A DNA stretch of 64,000 bases from Pseudomonas pisciculturae (GTDB taxonomy: Bacteria; Pseudomonadota; Gammaproteobacteria; Pseudomonadales; Pseudomonadaceae). The stretch's first letter is position 1; each line of letters opens with the position of its first letter. The position numbers and the translations under genes are program-made. This document shows positions 36,682-44,617 of the stretch, one piece after another. The notes below the pieces were generated by a model. The model saw only the letters and a list, made by a program, of their open reading frames with translations. It searched no databases and had not been told where the DNA came from. The stretch lies in NCBI RefSeq assembly GCF_015461805.1, contig NZ_JACVZE010000008.1:186001-250000 (forward strand), written 5' to 3'.

Positions 36682-38142
36682 TTACACGCCCCAACGCGGG
36701 ATGTGGTGACTGCCCATCGAGACGCAGATGTTCTTGATCTCGGCAAACACTTCAAAGCTGTATTGCCCGCCTTCACGCCCGGTACCGGAGCCTTTCACGC
36801 CGCCGAACGGCTGACGCAGGTCACGCACGTTCTGGCTGTTGATAAAGACCATGCCGGCCTCGATTCCACGTGCCAGGCGGTGAGCTTTACCAATGTCCTG
36901 GGTCCAGATGTACGAGGCCAGGCCGTACTCGGTGTCGTTGGCCAGTTTGAGCGCTTCGGCTTCGTCCTTGAACGGAATCAGGCACACCACCGGCCCGAAG
37001 ATTTCTTCCTGGGCGATGCGCATGCTGTTGTTCACATCGGCAAACACGGTGGGTTGAATGAACTGACCCTTGGCCAGATGCGCAGGCAGGTTCGCCGGGC
37101 GCTCAAGGCCGCCAGCGAGCAGGGTGGCGCCTTCTTCCAGGCCGATTTTGATGTAGCCGGTGACTTTGTCGTAGTGGGCCTGGGTGATCATCGAGCCTAC
37201 TTGGGTTTTCGGGTTTTGCGGGTCGCCGACGATCAGGCGCTTGGCTCGTGCCGCGAACTCGGCGACGAACGCGGGGTATACGCTTTCCTGAATGAACACC
37301 CGGCTGCCGGCGGTGCAGCGTTCGCCGTTCAACGAGAAGATCGTGAACAGTGCGGCGTCCAGTGCACGCTCCAGGTCGGCATCTTCGAAGATCACCACCG
37401 GTGATTTGCCACCCAGTTCCATCGAGTACTTTTTCAAACCCGCGGTCTGCATGATCTTCTTGCCGGTGGCGGTGCCGCCGGTGAAGGAAATGGCGCGCAC
37501 GTCCGGGTGACGCACCAGCGCGTCACCGGCTGTAGCGCCGTAGCCCTGGATAATGTTGAGCACGCCATTGGGAATGCCGGCCTCGACGGCCAGGCGCCCC
37601 AGTTCGTTGGCAGTGAGCGGCGATAGCTCGGACATTTTCAGCACGGCAGTATTGCCCAGCGCCAGGCATGGCGCGGTCTTCCAGGTGGCGGTCATGAACG
37701 GCACGTTCCACGGCGACACCAGGGCACATACACCCACCGGCTGATACAGGGTGTAGTTGAGCATCTGGTCATCGACCGGGTAGGTGTGACCGTCCATCCG
37801 CGTGCACACTTCGGCGAAGAAATCGAAGTTGTGTGAGGCGCGCGGGATCAACACGTTCTTGGTCTGGTGGATCGGCAAGCCGGTGTCGAGTGTTTCCAGT
37901 TCGGCCAGGTGCGGAACGTTCTGCTCGATCAGTTCGCCCAGTTTGCGCATCAGCTTGGCGCGTTGCGCCGCCGGGGTATTGGCCCACTTGGGAAAGGCTT
38001 CCTTGGCAGCAGCGACGGCTTGTGCGACTTCTTCGGCGCCACCGCTGGCCACTTCGCCAATCGCCTCGCCAGTGGCCGGGTTGTAATTGATGAAAACGTC
38101 TTTGCTTTCTACTTCGCGGCCGTTAATCCAGTGCTTGATCAT
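36682..38142 (-). CDS. hpaE: 5-carboxymethyl-2-hydroxymuconate semialdehyde dehydrogenase
   Basis: 486-residue NAD-dependent aldehyde dehydrogenase. The conserved glutamate (SMELGGKSPVVIFEDADLE) and catalytic cysteine (NGERCTAGSRVF) are intact, with the family-specific start MIKHWINGREVESKDVFINYNP. HpaE oxidises the ring-cleavage product of HpaD. It lies five bases after hpaG2. Confidence 0.95.
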   Translation of the reverse strand: MIKHWINGREVESKDVFINYNPATGEAIGEVASGGAEEVAQAVAAAKEAFPKWANTPAAQRAKLMRKLGELIEQNVPHLAELETLDTGLPIHQTKNVLIPRASHNFDFFAEVCTRMDGHTYPVDDQMLNYTLYQPVGVCALVSPWNVPFMTATWKTAPCLALGNTAVLKMSELSPLTANELGRLAVEAGIPNGVLNIIQGYGATAGDALVRHPDVRAISFTGGTATGKKIMQTAGLKKYSMELGGKSPVVIFEDADLERALDAALFTIFSLNGERCTAGSRVFIQESVYPAFVAEFAARAKRLIVGDPQNPKTQVGSMITQAHYDKVTGYIKIGLEEGATLLAGGLERPANLPAHLAKGQFIQPTVFADVNNSMRIAQEEIFGPVVCLIPFKDEAEALKLANDTEYGLASYIWTQDIGKAHRLARGIEAGMVFINSQNVRDLRQPFGGVKGSGTGREGGQYSFEVFAEIKNICVSMGSHHIPRWGV

Positions 38143-38147
38143 GGTCG

Positions 38148-38948
38148 TTACGCCTCTTGCTCAGCGAGTTTCTTGTTCTTGAGAAGTTGGTGACTGAAGA
38201 ATTCAGCTTCGCTGACGATCCGGTTGACCAGGCGGCCAACGCCCTCGACTTCGACCACGACCTCATCGCCCGGCACCACATCCGCGAGCCCCTCCGGGGT
38301 GCCGGTGGCGATCATGTCGCCGGGTTGCAGGGTCATGAAGCTGGACAAGTATTCGATCAGGTAAGGGATGTCGAAAATCATGTCCTTGGTGCTGCCTTCC
38401 TGGCGCAGTTCGCCGTTTATCCAGGTGCGCAGCTTCAGGTTCGAGGCGTCAGGTACGTCCGCCACATCCACGATCCAGGGGCCGACCGGGGTGGTGGCGT
38501 CGCGGTTTTTCACGCGCAGGTTCGGGCGGTAGTAGTTTTCCAGGTAATCGCGGATCGCGTAGTCGTTGCACACGGTGTAACCGGCCAGGTAGTCCAGCGC
38601 ATCCTCGCGTTTGACGTTGCGCGCAGGCTTGCCGATCACCGCCACCAATTCGCACTCGTAGTGCATGTAGGCAACGTTGTCCGGGCGCCAGGTGATCTGA
38701 TCATGGCCGGCGTAGGTGCCCACGGATTTAACAAACGCGAGGGGTTCGGTCGGAGGCGCGAAGGCCAGTTCCGCCGCGTGGTCGGCATAGTTCAGGCCCA
38801 GGGCGAACATGCTGCCGGTAGCGGGCGGTAGCCACTCGACGGCGCTGGCCGGCACGCGGCGACCGTCTGCGAGGTGGAGGGTGTTGTCGTCGCCTTCCAC
38901 GGTTGCGCAATGAATGGCGCCTTCAAAGCGGATACGTGCGTGTCTCAT
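38148..38948 (-). CDS. hpaG2: 4-hydroxyphenylacetate degradation bifunctional isomerase/decarboxylase, C-terminal subunit
   Basis: 266 residues with the fumarylacetoacetate-hydrolase fold: FALGLNYADHAAEL, FVKSVGTYAGHDQITW and the metal-binding YECELVAVIGKPARNV. It corresponds to the C-terminal half of the fused E. coli HpaG, which decarboxylates 5-oxopent-3-ene-1,2,5-tricarboxylate. In this window the two halves are separate genes overlapping by four bases, the arrangement of most pseudomonads. Confidence 0.92.
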   Translation of the reverse strand: MRHARIRFEGAIHCATVEGDDNTLHLADGRRVPASAVEWLPPATGSMFALGLNYADHAAELAFAPPTEPLAFVKSVGTYAGHDQITWRPDNVAYMHYECELVAVIGKPARNVKREDALDYLAGYTVCNDYAIRDYLENYYRPNLRVKNRDATTPVGPWIVDVADVPDASNLKLRTWINGELRQEGSTKDMIFDIPYLIEYLSSFMTLQPGDMIATGTPEGLADVVPGDEVVVEVEGVGRLVNRIVSEAEFFSHQLLKNKKLAEQEA

Positions 38949-39619
38949 ACAGAGGCCTCCTGCTCGGCGACGATGTGATTGACCAGGCTGCCCAGGCCGC
39001 TGATCTGGACTTCAACTTGATCGCCGGGCTGTACGTCGACCCGGCCTTGCGGCGTGCCGGTGATCAACACGTCACCGGCATGCAGGGTCATGAACTCACT
39101 GATTTCAGCGATCAACTGCGGGATGCTGCGCACGAAGTTGGCGGTGGAGTTTTCCTGACGCAACTGGCCATTGATCAGCAGTTTAAGGCTCAGGTCATGG
39201 GGGTTTGCAACCTGGTCGCGAGGAATCAGTTCAGGGCCGATCGCGCAGAAACCATCGCGGCATTTGGCCTTGACCGCAGGGCGGTAGTAGCTGTCTTCCG
39301 GCAGGCTGAACTCATTGACGATGGTGTAGCCGGCCACGTAGTCGAGCGCCTGCGCTTGGCTGACGCGGCTGGCGTCTTTGCCGATCACCACACCCAAAGC
39401 CGGGCCGGGTTGCAGGTGCTCGACACCCGCCGGGTAAACCACTGCCTGGTCATGGCCGTTGCGCGTATTGGGGGTCTTGATAAACAGCACCGGTTTTACG
39501 GGCGGCTGTTTGTACGGCGCTTCGTGAAATTGAGCGAGATGCTGATCGACCAGACCCTGGTAGTTCAGTGCAACACCGAACAGGGTACCGGTCGCAGCGT
39601 CATGCAATGCACGGCTCAT
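38945..39619 (-). CDS. hpaG1: 4-hydroxyphenylacetate degradation bifunctional isomerase/decarboxylase, N-terminal subunit
   Basis: 224 residues, the N-terminal FAH-fold half of HpaG (FGVALNYQGLVDQ, FIKTPNTRNGHDQAVVYP, ALGVVIGKDASRV). First gene of the eight-gene hpaG1-G2-E-D-F-X-H-I operon. Two candidate HpaR operators lie 47 to 80 bases upstream in the divergent promoter region with hpaA. Confidence 0.92.
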   Translation of the reverse strand: MSRALHDAATGTLFGVALNYQGLVDQHLAQFHEAPYKQPPVKPVLFIKTPNTRNGHDQAVVYPAGVEHLQPGPALGVVIGKDASRVSQAQALDYVAGYTIVNEFSLPEDSYYRPAVKAKCRDGFCAIGPELIPRDQVANPHDLSLKLLINGQLRQENSTANFVRSIPQLIAEISEFMTLHAGDVLITGTPQGRVDVQPGDQVEVQISGLGSLVNHIVAEQEASV

Positions 39620-39665
39620 GCTTTTCTCCTGGCAGTAGCGGGGCGCAGGCGGCCTCGCCTTAATT

Positions 39666-39679
39666 GTTAATGTGTTAAC
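39666..39679. promoter_or_regulatory. Putative HpaR-type operator A in the hpaG1-hpaA intergenic region
   Basis: Perfect inverted repeat GTTAA-TGTG-TTAAC, 47 bases upstream of hpaG1. It is exactly 20 bases, about two helical turns, from a second near-copy (operator B), suggesting cooperative binding on one face. Confidence 0.7.
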
Positions 39680-39685
39680 GTTATA

Positions 39686-39699
39686 ATTAAGATGTTAAC
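39686..39699. promoter_or_regulatory. Putative HpaR-type operator B in the hpaG1-hpaA intergenic region
   Basis: ATTAA-GATG-TTAAC, one mismatch from the perfect inverted repeat. It is offset by 20 bases from operator A. Between and around them are A/T-rich stretches (TTATAATTAA) that would suit a promoter for hpaG1. Confidence 0.6.
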
Positions 39700-39795
39700 G
39701 ATCGTCAAGGCCTGAGCGAGTGGCGAAAGTCTTTGGGCAGGTGCAACATGGGCGGCGCTGCGGGTTGTACCGACAAAAATAATGAGTGAACTCAG

Positions 39796-40698
39796 ATGAA
39801 CGATCGTCACCCGATCCCCAACATCAACATCGGGCAGGTCTACGACCAGCGTTACAGCGACAGCGAGGTGCATTACGACAAGCTCGGCAACCTCGCAGGT
39901 TTCTTCGGCCGCAATATGCCGGTGCACCGACACGATCGCTTTTTCCAGGTGCACTACGTCAAAAGCGGTGCGGTGCGCGTCTACCTCGACGACCAGCAGT
40001 ACCTGGAATCGGGCCCGATGTTCTTTCTGACGCCACCGACAATCCCTCATTCGTTCGTGACAGAAGCCGATAGCGACGGGCATGTGTTGACCGTGCGTCA
40101 GCAACTGGTCTGGCAATTGATCGAGAGCGACCCTGGTTTGGCACCGGGCCCGCAACTGGCTGCGGCGTGCGTTGCACTGGATCGGCTGGCGCCCGAATAT
40201 CAGGGTGAAGCGCGCCGGCTCGCGTTTTTGTTCGAGGAGTTGCGCGTCGAGATGAATGCCACGGCGGCAGGCCACAGCGCGGCATTGCTGAGCCTGACGC
40301 GCCTGATCATGCTCAGCCTGTTGCGGCTGTGCGCCAACTCGCTGGAGGCCACGCCCGCTCGCCATGAGGATTTGCAGATCTTCCATCGCTTTAACGAGCT
40401 GATCGAAGCGCATTACCTGGAGCATTGGGCATTGGGGCGGTATGCGCAGGCGGTGGGCGTCACTGAAGCAAGGCTTAATGATGTGTGCCGGCGTATTGCG
40501 GACTTGCCCTCCAAGCGCCTGGTGCTTGAGCGCGTCATGCAGGAAGCCAAGCGCTTGTTGCTGTTTACACGGGGCTCGGCAAACGAAATCTGCTATCAGC
40601 TGGGTTTTAAAGACCCGGCTTATTTCAGTCGTTTTTTCCAACGCTATGCGCAGATGACTCCGGGGGAGTATCGGCAACGTCAGGCGGGTTTGCGTTAG
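39796..40698 (+). CDS. hpaA: AraC-family activator of 4-hydroxyphenylacetate metabolism
   Basis: 300 residues. The N-terminal cupin-like sensor (FFGRNMPVHRHDRFFQVHYVKSGAVRVYLDD, FFLTPPTIPHSFVTE) and C-terminal AraC DNA-binding domain (LGRYAQAVGVTEARLNDVCRRI ... NEICYQLGFKDPAYFSRFFQRYAQMTPGEYR) are complete. In E. coli W, HpaA activates the hydroxylase genes hpaBC; here the likely target is the hydroxylase at 44.6 kb or the hpa operon. Divergent from hpaG1. Confidence 0.9.
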   Translation: MNDRHPIPNINIGQVYDQRYSDSEVHYDKLGNLAGFFGRNMPVHRHDRFFQVHYVKSGAVRVYLDDQQYLESGPMFFLTPPTIPHSFVTEADSDGHVLTVRQQLVWQLIESDPGLAPGPQLAAACVALDRLAPEYQGEARRLAFLFEELRVEMNATAAGHSAALLSLTRLIMLSLLRLCANSLEATPARHEDLQIFHRFNELIEAHYLEHWALGRYAQAVGVTEARLNDVCRRIADLPSKRLVLERVMQEAKRLLLFTRGSANEICYQLGFKDPAYFSRFFQRYAQMTPGEYRQRQAGLR

Positions 40699-40739
40699 CG
40701 CCAGCATGGGTTTGTTCCGTCTTCGTCCAACCAGCAGCG

Positions 40740-40763
40740 AAAAAAAACCGCGCAGGGCGCGGC
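40740..40763 (-). terminator. Terminator for the OprD-family porin gene
   Basis: On the minus strand a CCGCGC/GCGCGG stem with a three-base loop is followed by TTTTTTTT. It lies ~122 bases past the porin stop and just after hpaA ends on the other strand. Confidence 0.8.
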
Positions 40764-40884
40764 TGAAGAAAGAGAGGCCCATGCTGATGGATTTTTGGGG
40801 GTGCGAACATGCGCTTTACGGTGGATCGCTTGTACTTTCCATCCAGAAGTACCCATCCCGTAGCTTCCATCAGGCGGTGCGGCT

Positions 40885-42141
40885 TTAGAACAGCGACAGG
40901 TTGTAACCCACAATCAGTCGGGTTTCGTCGATGTCGGTGGTCAAGCCGCCGCCGGAGCGCAACGTCGCATTGCGCAGGCGGATGTTCAGGTTTTTGAAGG
41001 TTCCACTCTGCACCACATAGCTCAAGTCGGTATCGCGCTCGCGCTCGGTGCCCCCGCTGACTCGGTTGGTGTCGATGTGGGAGCCGCTCACGTAGCGGGT
41101 CATAAAGGTCAGCCCCGGCAGCCCCATGGCGGCAAAGTTGTAGTCATAACGCAGTTGCCAGGCGTCGGTTTCGGCTTTGGTGAAGACGTTGATCGTGACC
41201 AGGTTGACCGAATAGGGGTCAAGGCCCGGGTAAGCGAAGTCGCCCTGGCCCGAGAGGTTCTGATACCCCACGCCGAAGCGATGGCCGCCGATGCTCAAGC
41301 TTTCCATGCCATTGAAAAACCGATTGTTGATCCGGCCGCCATCCACGCGGGCGGCGGCGCGCAGGCGGTGTTCGCCGTCTTCACGCGTGACGAAATAGCG
41401 CAGGTCCGAACGTAAGCTGACCCCGGCGCCCAAGGGTATTTCGTGGGTAACGCCGGCGAAGTCCTGGCGGTAGATGTCCTTCATGCGCGCATGGTAGTAG
41501 CTCGCAGTGAGGTTGGGCGTCAGCGCGTAGGCGCCGCCGGCAACGTCCAGGTAGCGGGTGTTCACGCCGGCGTAGCTCATGGAGTCGTTGCTGCTGGAGT
41601 CACGCAGGTTTTGTTGTTCCAGGCGGCCGAGATTCAAGGTCAAGCCGTCGAGCTCTTTGGAGGTGATGAGTTCGCCGCTGTAGGTGGATGGCAGCAGGCG
41701 GGTGTCGTTGAACGCGGCCACCGGCAACTGCGGTTGCAGGGTGCCGATTTTCAGGACGGTCCTGGACAGTCGCACCTTGCCGGTCAGCCCCAGCTCGCTA
41801 TAGCTATCTGCAGCCCGGCCACTGGCGCCGTAAGGCAGCAGGCCGGTGCCATGGCGGTCTGGGCTGGAGTCCAGCTTGAGCCCCAACTGGCCCAACGCAT
41901 CCAGGCCAAACCCCAGGGTGCCATCGGTAAAACCGGACTCGTAACGCAACATCAGGCCCTGGGCCCATTCGGCGGCTTGGCTTTGCGGCGCATTTGCCTG
42001 GCGATAGTCGCGGTTGAAGTAATAGTTGCGAGTTTCCAGCGTGGCTTTGCTGTCCTGGATAAAGTCGGCAAAGGCATGGAACGGGAGGGCTGTGGTGCAC
42101 AGGCTCAGTGAGGCCAAAGCACTGCGGGTGCTGACGCGCAT
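40885..42141 (-). CDS. OprD-family outer-membrane porin
   Basis: 418 residues: a cleavable signal peptide (ending FHAFA before DFIQDSKA), then the OprD pattern LETRNYYFNRDYRQ, EWAQGLMLRYESGFT, GKVRLSRTVLKIGTLQP and a C-terminal phenylalanine (GYNLSLF) for outer-membrane insertion. OprD porins give specific uptake of small carboxylates or amino acids; the context points to 4-hydroxyphenylacetate or a related arylacetate. The HpaR-like site at 42205-42218 lies upstream, between this gene and hpaR2. Confidence 0.9.
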   Translation of the reverse strand: MRVSTRSALASLSLCTTALPFHAFADFIQDSKATLETRNYYFNRDYRQANAPQSQAAEWAQGLMLRYESGFTDGTLGFGLDALGQLGLKLDSSPDRHGTGLLPYGASGRAADSYSELGLTGKVRLSRTVLKIGTLQPQLPVAAFNDTRLLPSTYSGELITSKELDGLTLNLGRLEQQNLRDSSSNDSMSYAGVNTRYLDVAGGAYALTPNLTASYYHARMKDIYRQDFAGVTHEIPLGAGVSLRSDLRYFVTREDGEHRLRAAARVDGGRINNRFFNGMESLSIGGHRFGVGYQNLSGQGDFAYPGLDPYSVNLVTINVFTKAETDAWQLRYDYNFAAMGLPGLTFMTRYVSGSHIDTNRVSGGTERERDTDLSYVVQSGTFKNLNIRLRNATLRSGGGLTTDIDETRLIVGYNLSLF

Positions 42142-42204
42142 TGGGGTGATTCCTTGTTGTTTTTATTGTGATCGTTGGCGGGACTATGCTGGCCCCTTTG
42201 TTTC

Positions 42205-42218
42205 GTTAACATATTATC
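42205..42218. promoter_or_regulatory. Putative HpaR-type operator between the porin gene and hpaR2
   Basis: GTTAA-CATA-TTATC, one mismatch from the GTTAA-N4-TTAAC repeat, in the divergent region of the oprD-like gene and the second MarR gene. It could regulate both. Confidence 0.55.
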
Positions 42219-42347
42219 GAAGTGGCAAAAAAGCAAAGCCTTCTTGCAGCATTTCGCGGCGTTGGAGGGCAGTGGGCATCTGCGCCGTTGTTGCACCTGA
42301 GGGCTGTCGACCTTAATCTGGCCGCTCCTCCACAGTGCGCACACCCA

Positions 42348-42770
42348 ATGGCCAATCCCCGACCTTCTCTGACCCTCACCTTGCTCCAGGCACGCGAGGC
42401 CGCAATGGCCTTCTTTCGTCCAGGGCTCAACGAACATGACCTGACCGAGCAGCAATGGCGGGTGATCCGCATCTTGCGCCAGCAAGGCGAACTGGAAAGC
42501 CACCAGCTGGCCACTCAGGCCTGCATTCTCAAGCCCAGCATGAGCGGTGTGCTAAAGCGTCTTGAGCGCGATGGCCTGGTGACACGGCGCAAATCCAGCG
42601 AAGATCAGCGGCGGATTTTTCTTAGCCTGACGGTGCAGGGCCACCAGTGCTTTCTGTCGATGAGTGAGGGCATGGAGCGCGGCTATCTGGAAATTCAGCG
42701 CCAATTCGGCGAAGACAACATGCAGCAACTGCTCGCGCTGCTGGATGAGCTGAAAAAAATCAAGCCTTAA
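42348..42770 (+). CDS. MarR-family regulator, HpaR paralogue 2
   Basis: 140 residues. An ungapped comparison with hpaR1 gives about 90 of 140 identical residues, including the helices RPSLTLTLLQARE, LTEQQWRVIRILRQQGELE, ACILKPSMSGVLKR and the wing segment SEDQRRI. The start is set at the ATG giving MANPRPSL, which matches the hpaR1 start; the open frame runs 42 codons further upstream, through the operator region. Divergent from the porin gene, convergent with feaB. Probably a duplicate with its own effector or targets. Confidence 0.88.
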   Translation: MANPRPSLTLTLLQAREAAMAFFRPGLNEHDLTEQQWRVIRILRQQGELESHQLATQACILKPSMSGVLKRLERDGLVTRRKSSEDQRRIFLSLTVQGHQCFLSMSEGMERGYLEIQRQFGEDNMQQLLALLDELKKIKP

Positions 42771-42834
42771 AGCGGCATCGCTCGATCAAGACAACCTGCC
42801 GGTTGCTCGCCAAAAAGGCCGCAGAGCAGGGCGG

Positions 42835-44322
42835 TCAGTAGCGAATCATGACCGACTTCAGCTCTGTGTAGTCGTCGATAAATGCCGAACCAAATTCACG
42901 GCCGATACCTGATGACTTGGTGCCGCCGAAGGGCACTGCCGGGTCGAGTAGGGTGTGCATGTTGACCCATACAGTCCCCGCTTGAATTTCCGGCACCAGG
43001 CGCAGGGCCTTGGACAAGTCGTTGGTCCACAGGCTGGCACTGAGGCCGTAGGGCGTATCGTTCATCAGGTGCAGCAGCTCTTCTTCAGTGTCGTACGGGA
43101 AAAACGTCGCGATCGGGCCGAAGGTTTCTTCGTTGAGCAAGGTGTCGTTGATGGAGTGGGCGAGGATGATCGTTGGCTCGACATAGCAGCCGGGGCCCTC
43201 GATGATGTTGCCGCCGTAGACAATCCTGTTGTTTTGCGCGCGTGCCGTGTCAAAAAAACCGGAGAGTTTCTGTTGATGTTGCTTGTTGGTGACGGGGCCG
43301 AACTGGGTTGCTTCGTCCAGTGGTGAGCCAATTTTCAAGGAGGCCAGGCGCTGGGCGAGCTTTTCCATGATTGGCTCGATTTGCGAACGGTGTGCAAAGA
43401 ACCGCTCGGCGGCCGCGCAGATTTGCCCCGAGTGCAGGAAGCCCGCCTCGATAATGCCGTCCGCCGCTTTGTCCAGGTCAATGTCACGCAGAAAACCGAC
43501 TGAGTTCTTGCCGCCCAGCTCCAGGGTGGCGCGGGTCAACTTCGCATCCATCGCGCCCCTGCCCACGGCGATCCCGGTGGGGACGGAGCCGGTGAACGAG
43601 ACCTTATCGGTGCCCGGGTGTTCGATCAGGGCTTTGCCGACCAGGCCGCTGCCCGTCAGCACGTTCAGTGCGCCGGGCGGCAGGCCGGCTTCGCTGGCCA
43701 GTTCGGCAATGCGCAGAATCGTCAGCGGTGTGAACTCACTCGGCTTGATGATCACGCTGCAGCCGGTGGTCAGGGCCGATGCCAGCTTCCAGATGGCAAT
43801 CATGGTGGAGAAGTTCCACGGCACAATGCCGACCACCACGCCGACCGGCTCGCGCAGCGTAAAGGCGGTGTAACGTTCTCCGGCATAGGAGGGCAGCGAC
43901 GGGGTGATCGTTTCGCCAGTGATTTTAGTGGCCCAGCCAGCGTAATAACGCAGGAAGTGGGCAGCCTGATCGACCTCGAATGCGCGGGCAATCTGAATGA
44001 GTTTGCCGGACTGGCAGGTTTCGATCTGCGCCAGTTCTTCGCGGTTTTGCTCCAGCAGGTCGGCGAGCTTGAACAGCACTGCTGCACGGGCTGCGGGGCT
44101 GGTTTTGGACCAGGCTTTAAAGCCCCGGTTGGCAGACTCGACAGCACGGTCGATGTCGCCCTGGGCGGCATCGCTGACCTGTGCAATCACTTCCCCTGTG
44201 GCCGGGTTAATGACCTTGAGTTTGGTGCGGGTGCTGCTGGCTACATAACCTCCATCGATGTAAAGACCGTGATCGCGCGCCAGAAACTGGCTGACACGGG
44301 GAAGCAGTGGGGTATCGTTCAT
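42835..44322 (-). CDS. feaB: Phenylacetaldehyde (4-hydroxyphenylacetaldehyde) dehydrogenase
   Basis: 495 residues, NAD-dependent aldehyde dehydrogenase. The opening LARDHGLYIDGGYV and the segment RVAFEVDQ-like FEVDQAAHFLRYYAGWATKI resemble FeaB/PadA of E. coli (499 residues), which oxidises (hydroxy)phenylacetaldehyde to the acid. The active-site glutamate (LELGGKNSVGF) and cysteine (HSGQICAAAERFF) are intact. The start is the ATG giving MNDTPLLPRV. It supplies 4-HPA from tyramine or related amines; a FeaR-type activator is encoded at 49.7 kb. Confidence 0.9.
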   Translation of the reverse strand: MNDTPLLPRVSQFLARDHGLYIDGGYVASSTRTKLKVINPATGEVIAQVSDAAQGDIDRAVESANRGFKAWSKTSPAARAAVLFKLADLLEQNREELAQIETCQSGKLIQIARAFEVDQAAHFLRYYAGWATKITGETITPSLPSYAGERYTAFTLREPVGVVVGIVPWNFSTMIAIWKLASALTTGCSVIIKPSEFTPLTILRIAELASEAGLPPGALNVLTGSGLVGKALIEHPGTDKVSFTGSVPTGIAVGRGAMDAKLTRATLELGGKNSVGFLRDIDLDKAADGIIEAGFLHSGQICAAAERFFAHRSQIEPIMEKLAQRLASLKIGSPLDEATQFGPVTNKQHQQKLSGFFDTARAQNNRIVYGGNIIEGPGCYVEPTIILAHSINDTLLNEETFGPIATFFPYDTEEELLHLMNDTPYGLSASLWTNDLSKALRLVPEIQAGTVWVNMHTLLDPAVPFGGTKSSGIGREFGSAFIDDYTELKSVMIRY

Positions 44323-44471
44323 GCGGGCAGGCTCCAATGATCAAACAGGCAGACATTGGGAGGGAAAGTACGCGGGGCGACGCGGTTTATCTTGACTGTG
44401 CGTGTCACGGACATGACTGAGCCTGCCAGCTTTCGCACGCGGTGATGGGCTATGAAAAGTACAACCTTCTA

Positions 44472-44493
44472 CGTGGAACGTGCATGTTCCACG
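44472..44493. promoter_or_regulatory. 22-bp inverted repeat upstream of the hydroxylase gene
   Basis: Eight-base arms CGTGGAAC/GTTCCACG around a six-base centre GTGCAT, so ten of eleven base pairs match. It lies 124 bases before the hydroxylase start in the divergent feaB/hydroxylase region. A dimeric activator or repressor site (HpaA, FeaR, or the MarR-like domain of the reductase) is plausible; I cannot say which. Confidence 0.6.
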
Positions 44494-44549
44494 GCGTGTA
44501 CGCGACTCATACTGGCCCGGTATTTTTCAGCGTTCCTGGCCAGGAGCAA

Positions 44550-44567
44550 CGGTTTGCGCGCAAACCG
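44550..44567. promoter_or_regulatory. 18-bp perfect palindrome upstream of the hydroxylase gene
   Basis: CGGTTTGCG joined directly to CGCAAACCG, perfect over 18 bases with no spacer, 50 bases before the hydroxylase ATG. It could be a repressor operator, or, as RNA, a hairpin in the leader. Confidence 0.6.
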
Positions 44568-44617
44568 GAGCTGTTCGGCATAGGCGCCGCCGACATCCAA
44601 TAATAAAGAGTCCCGTC

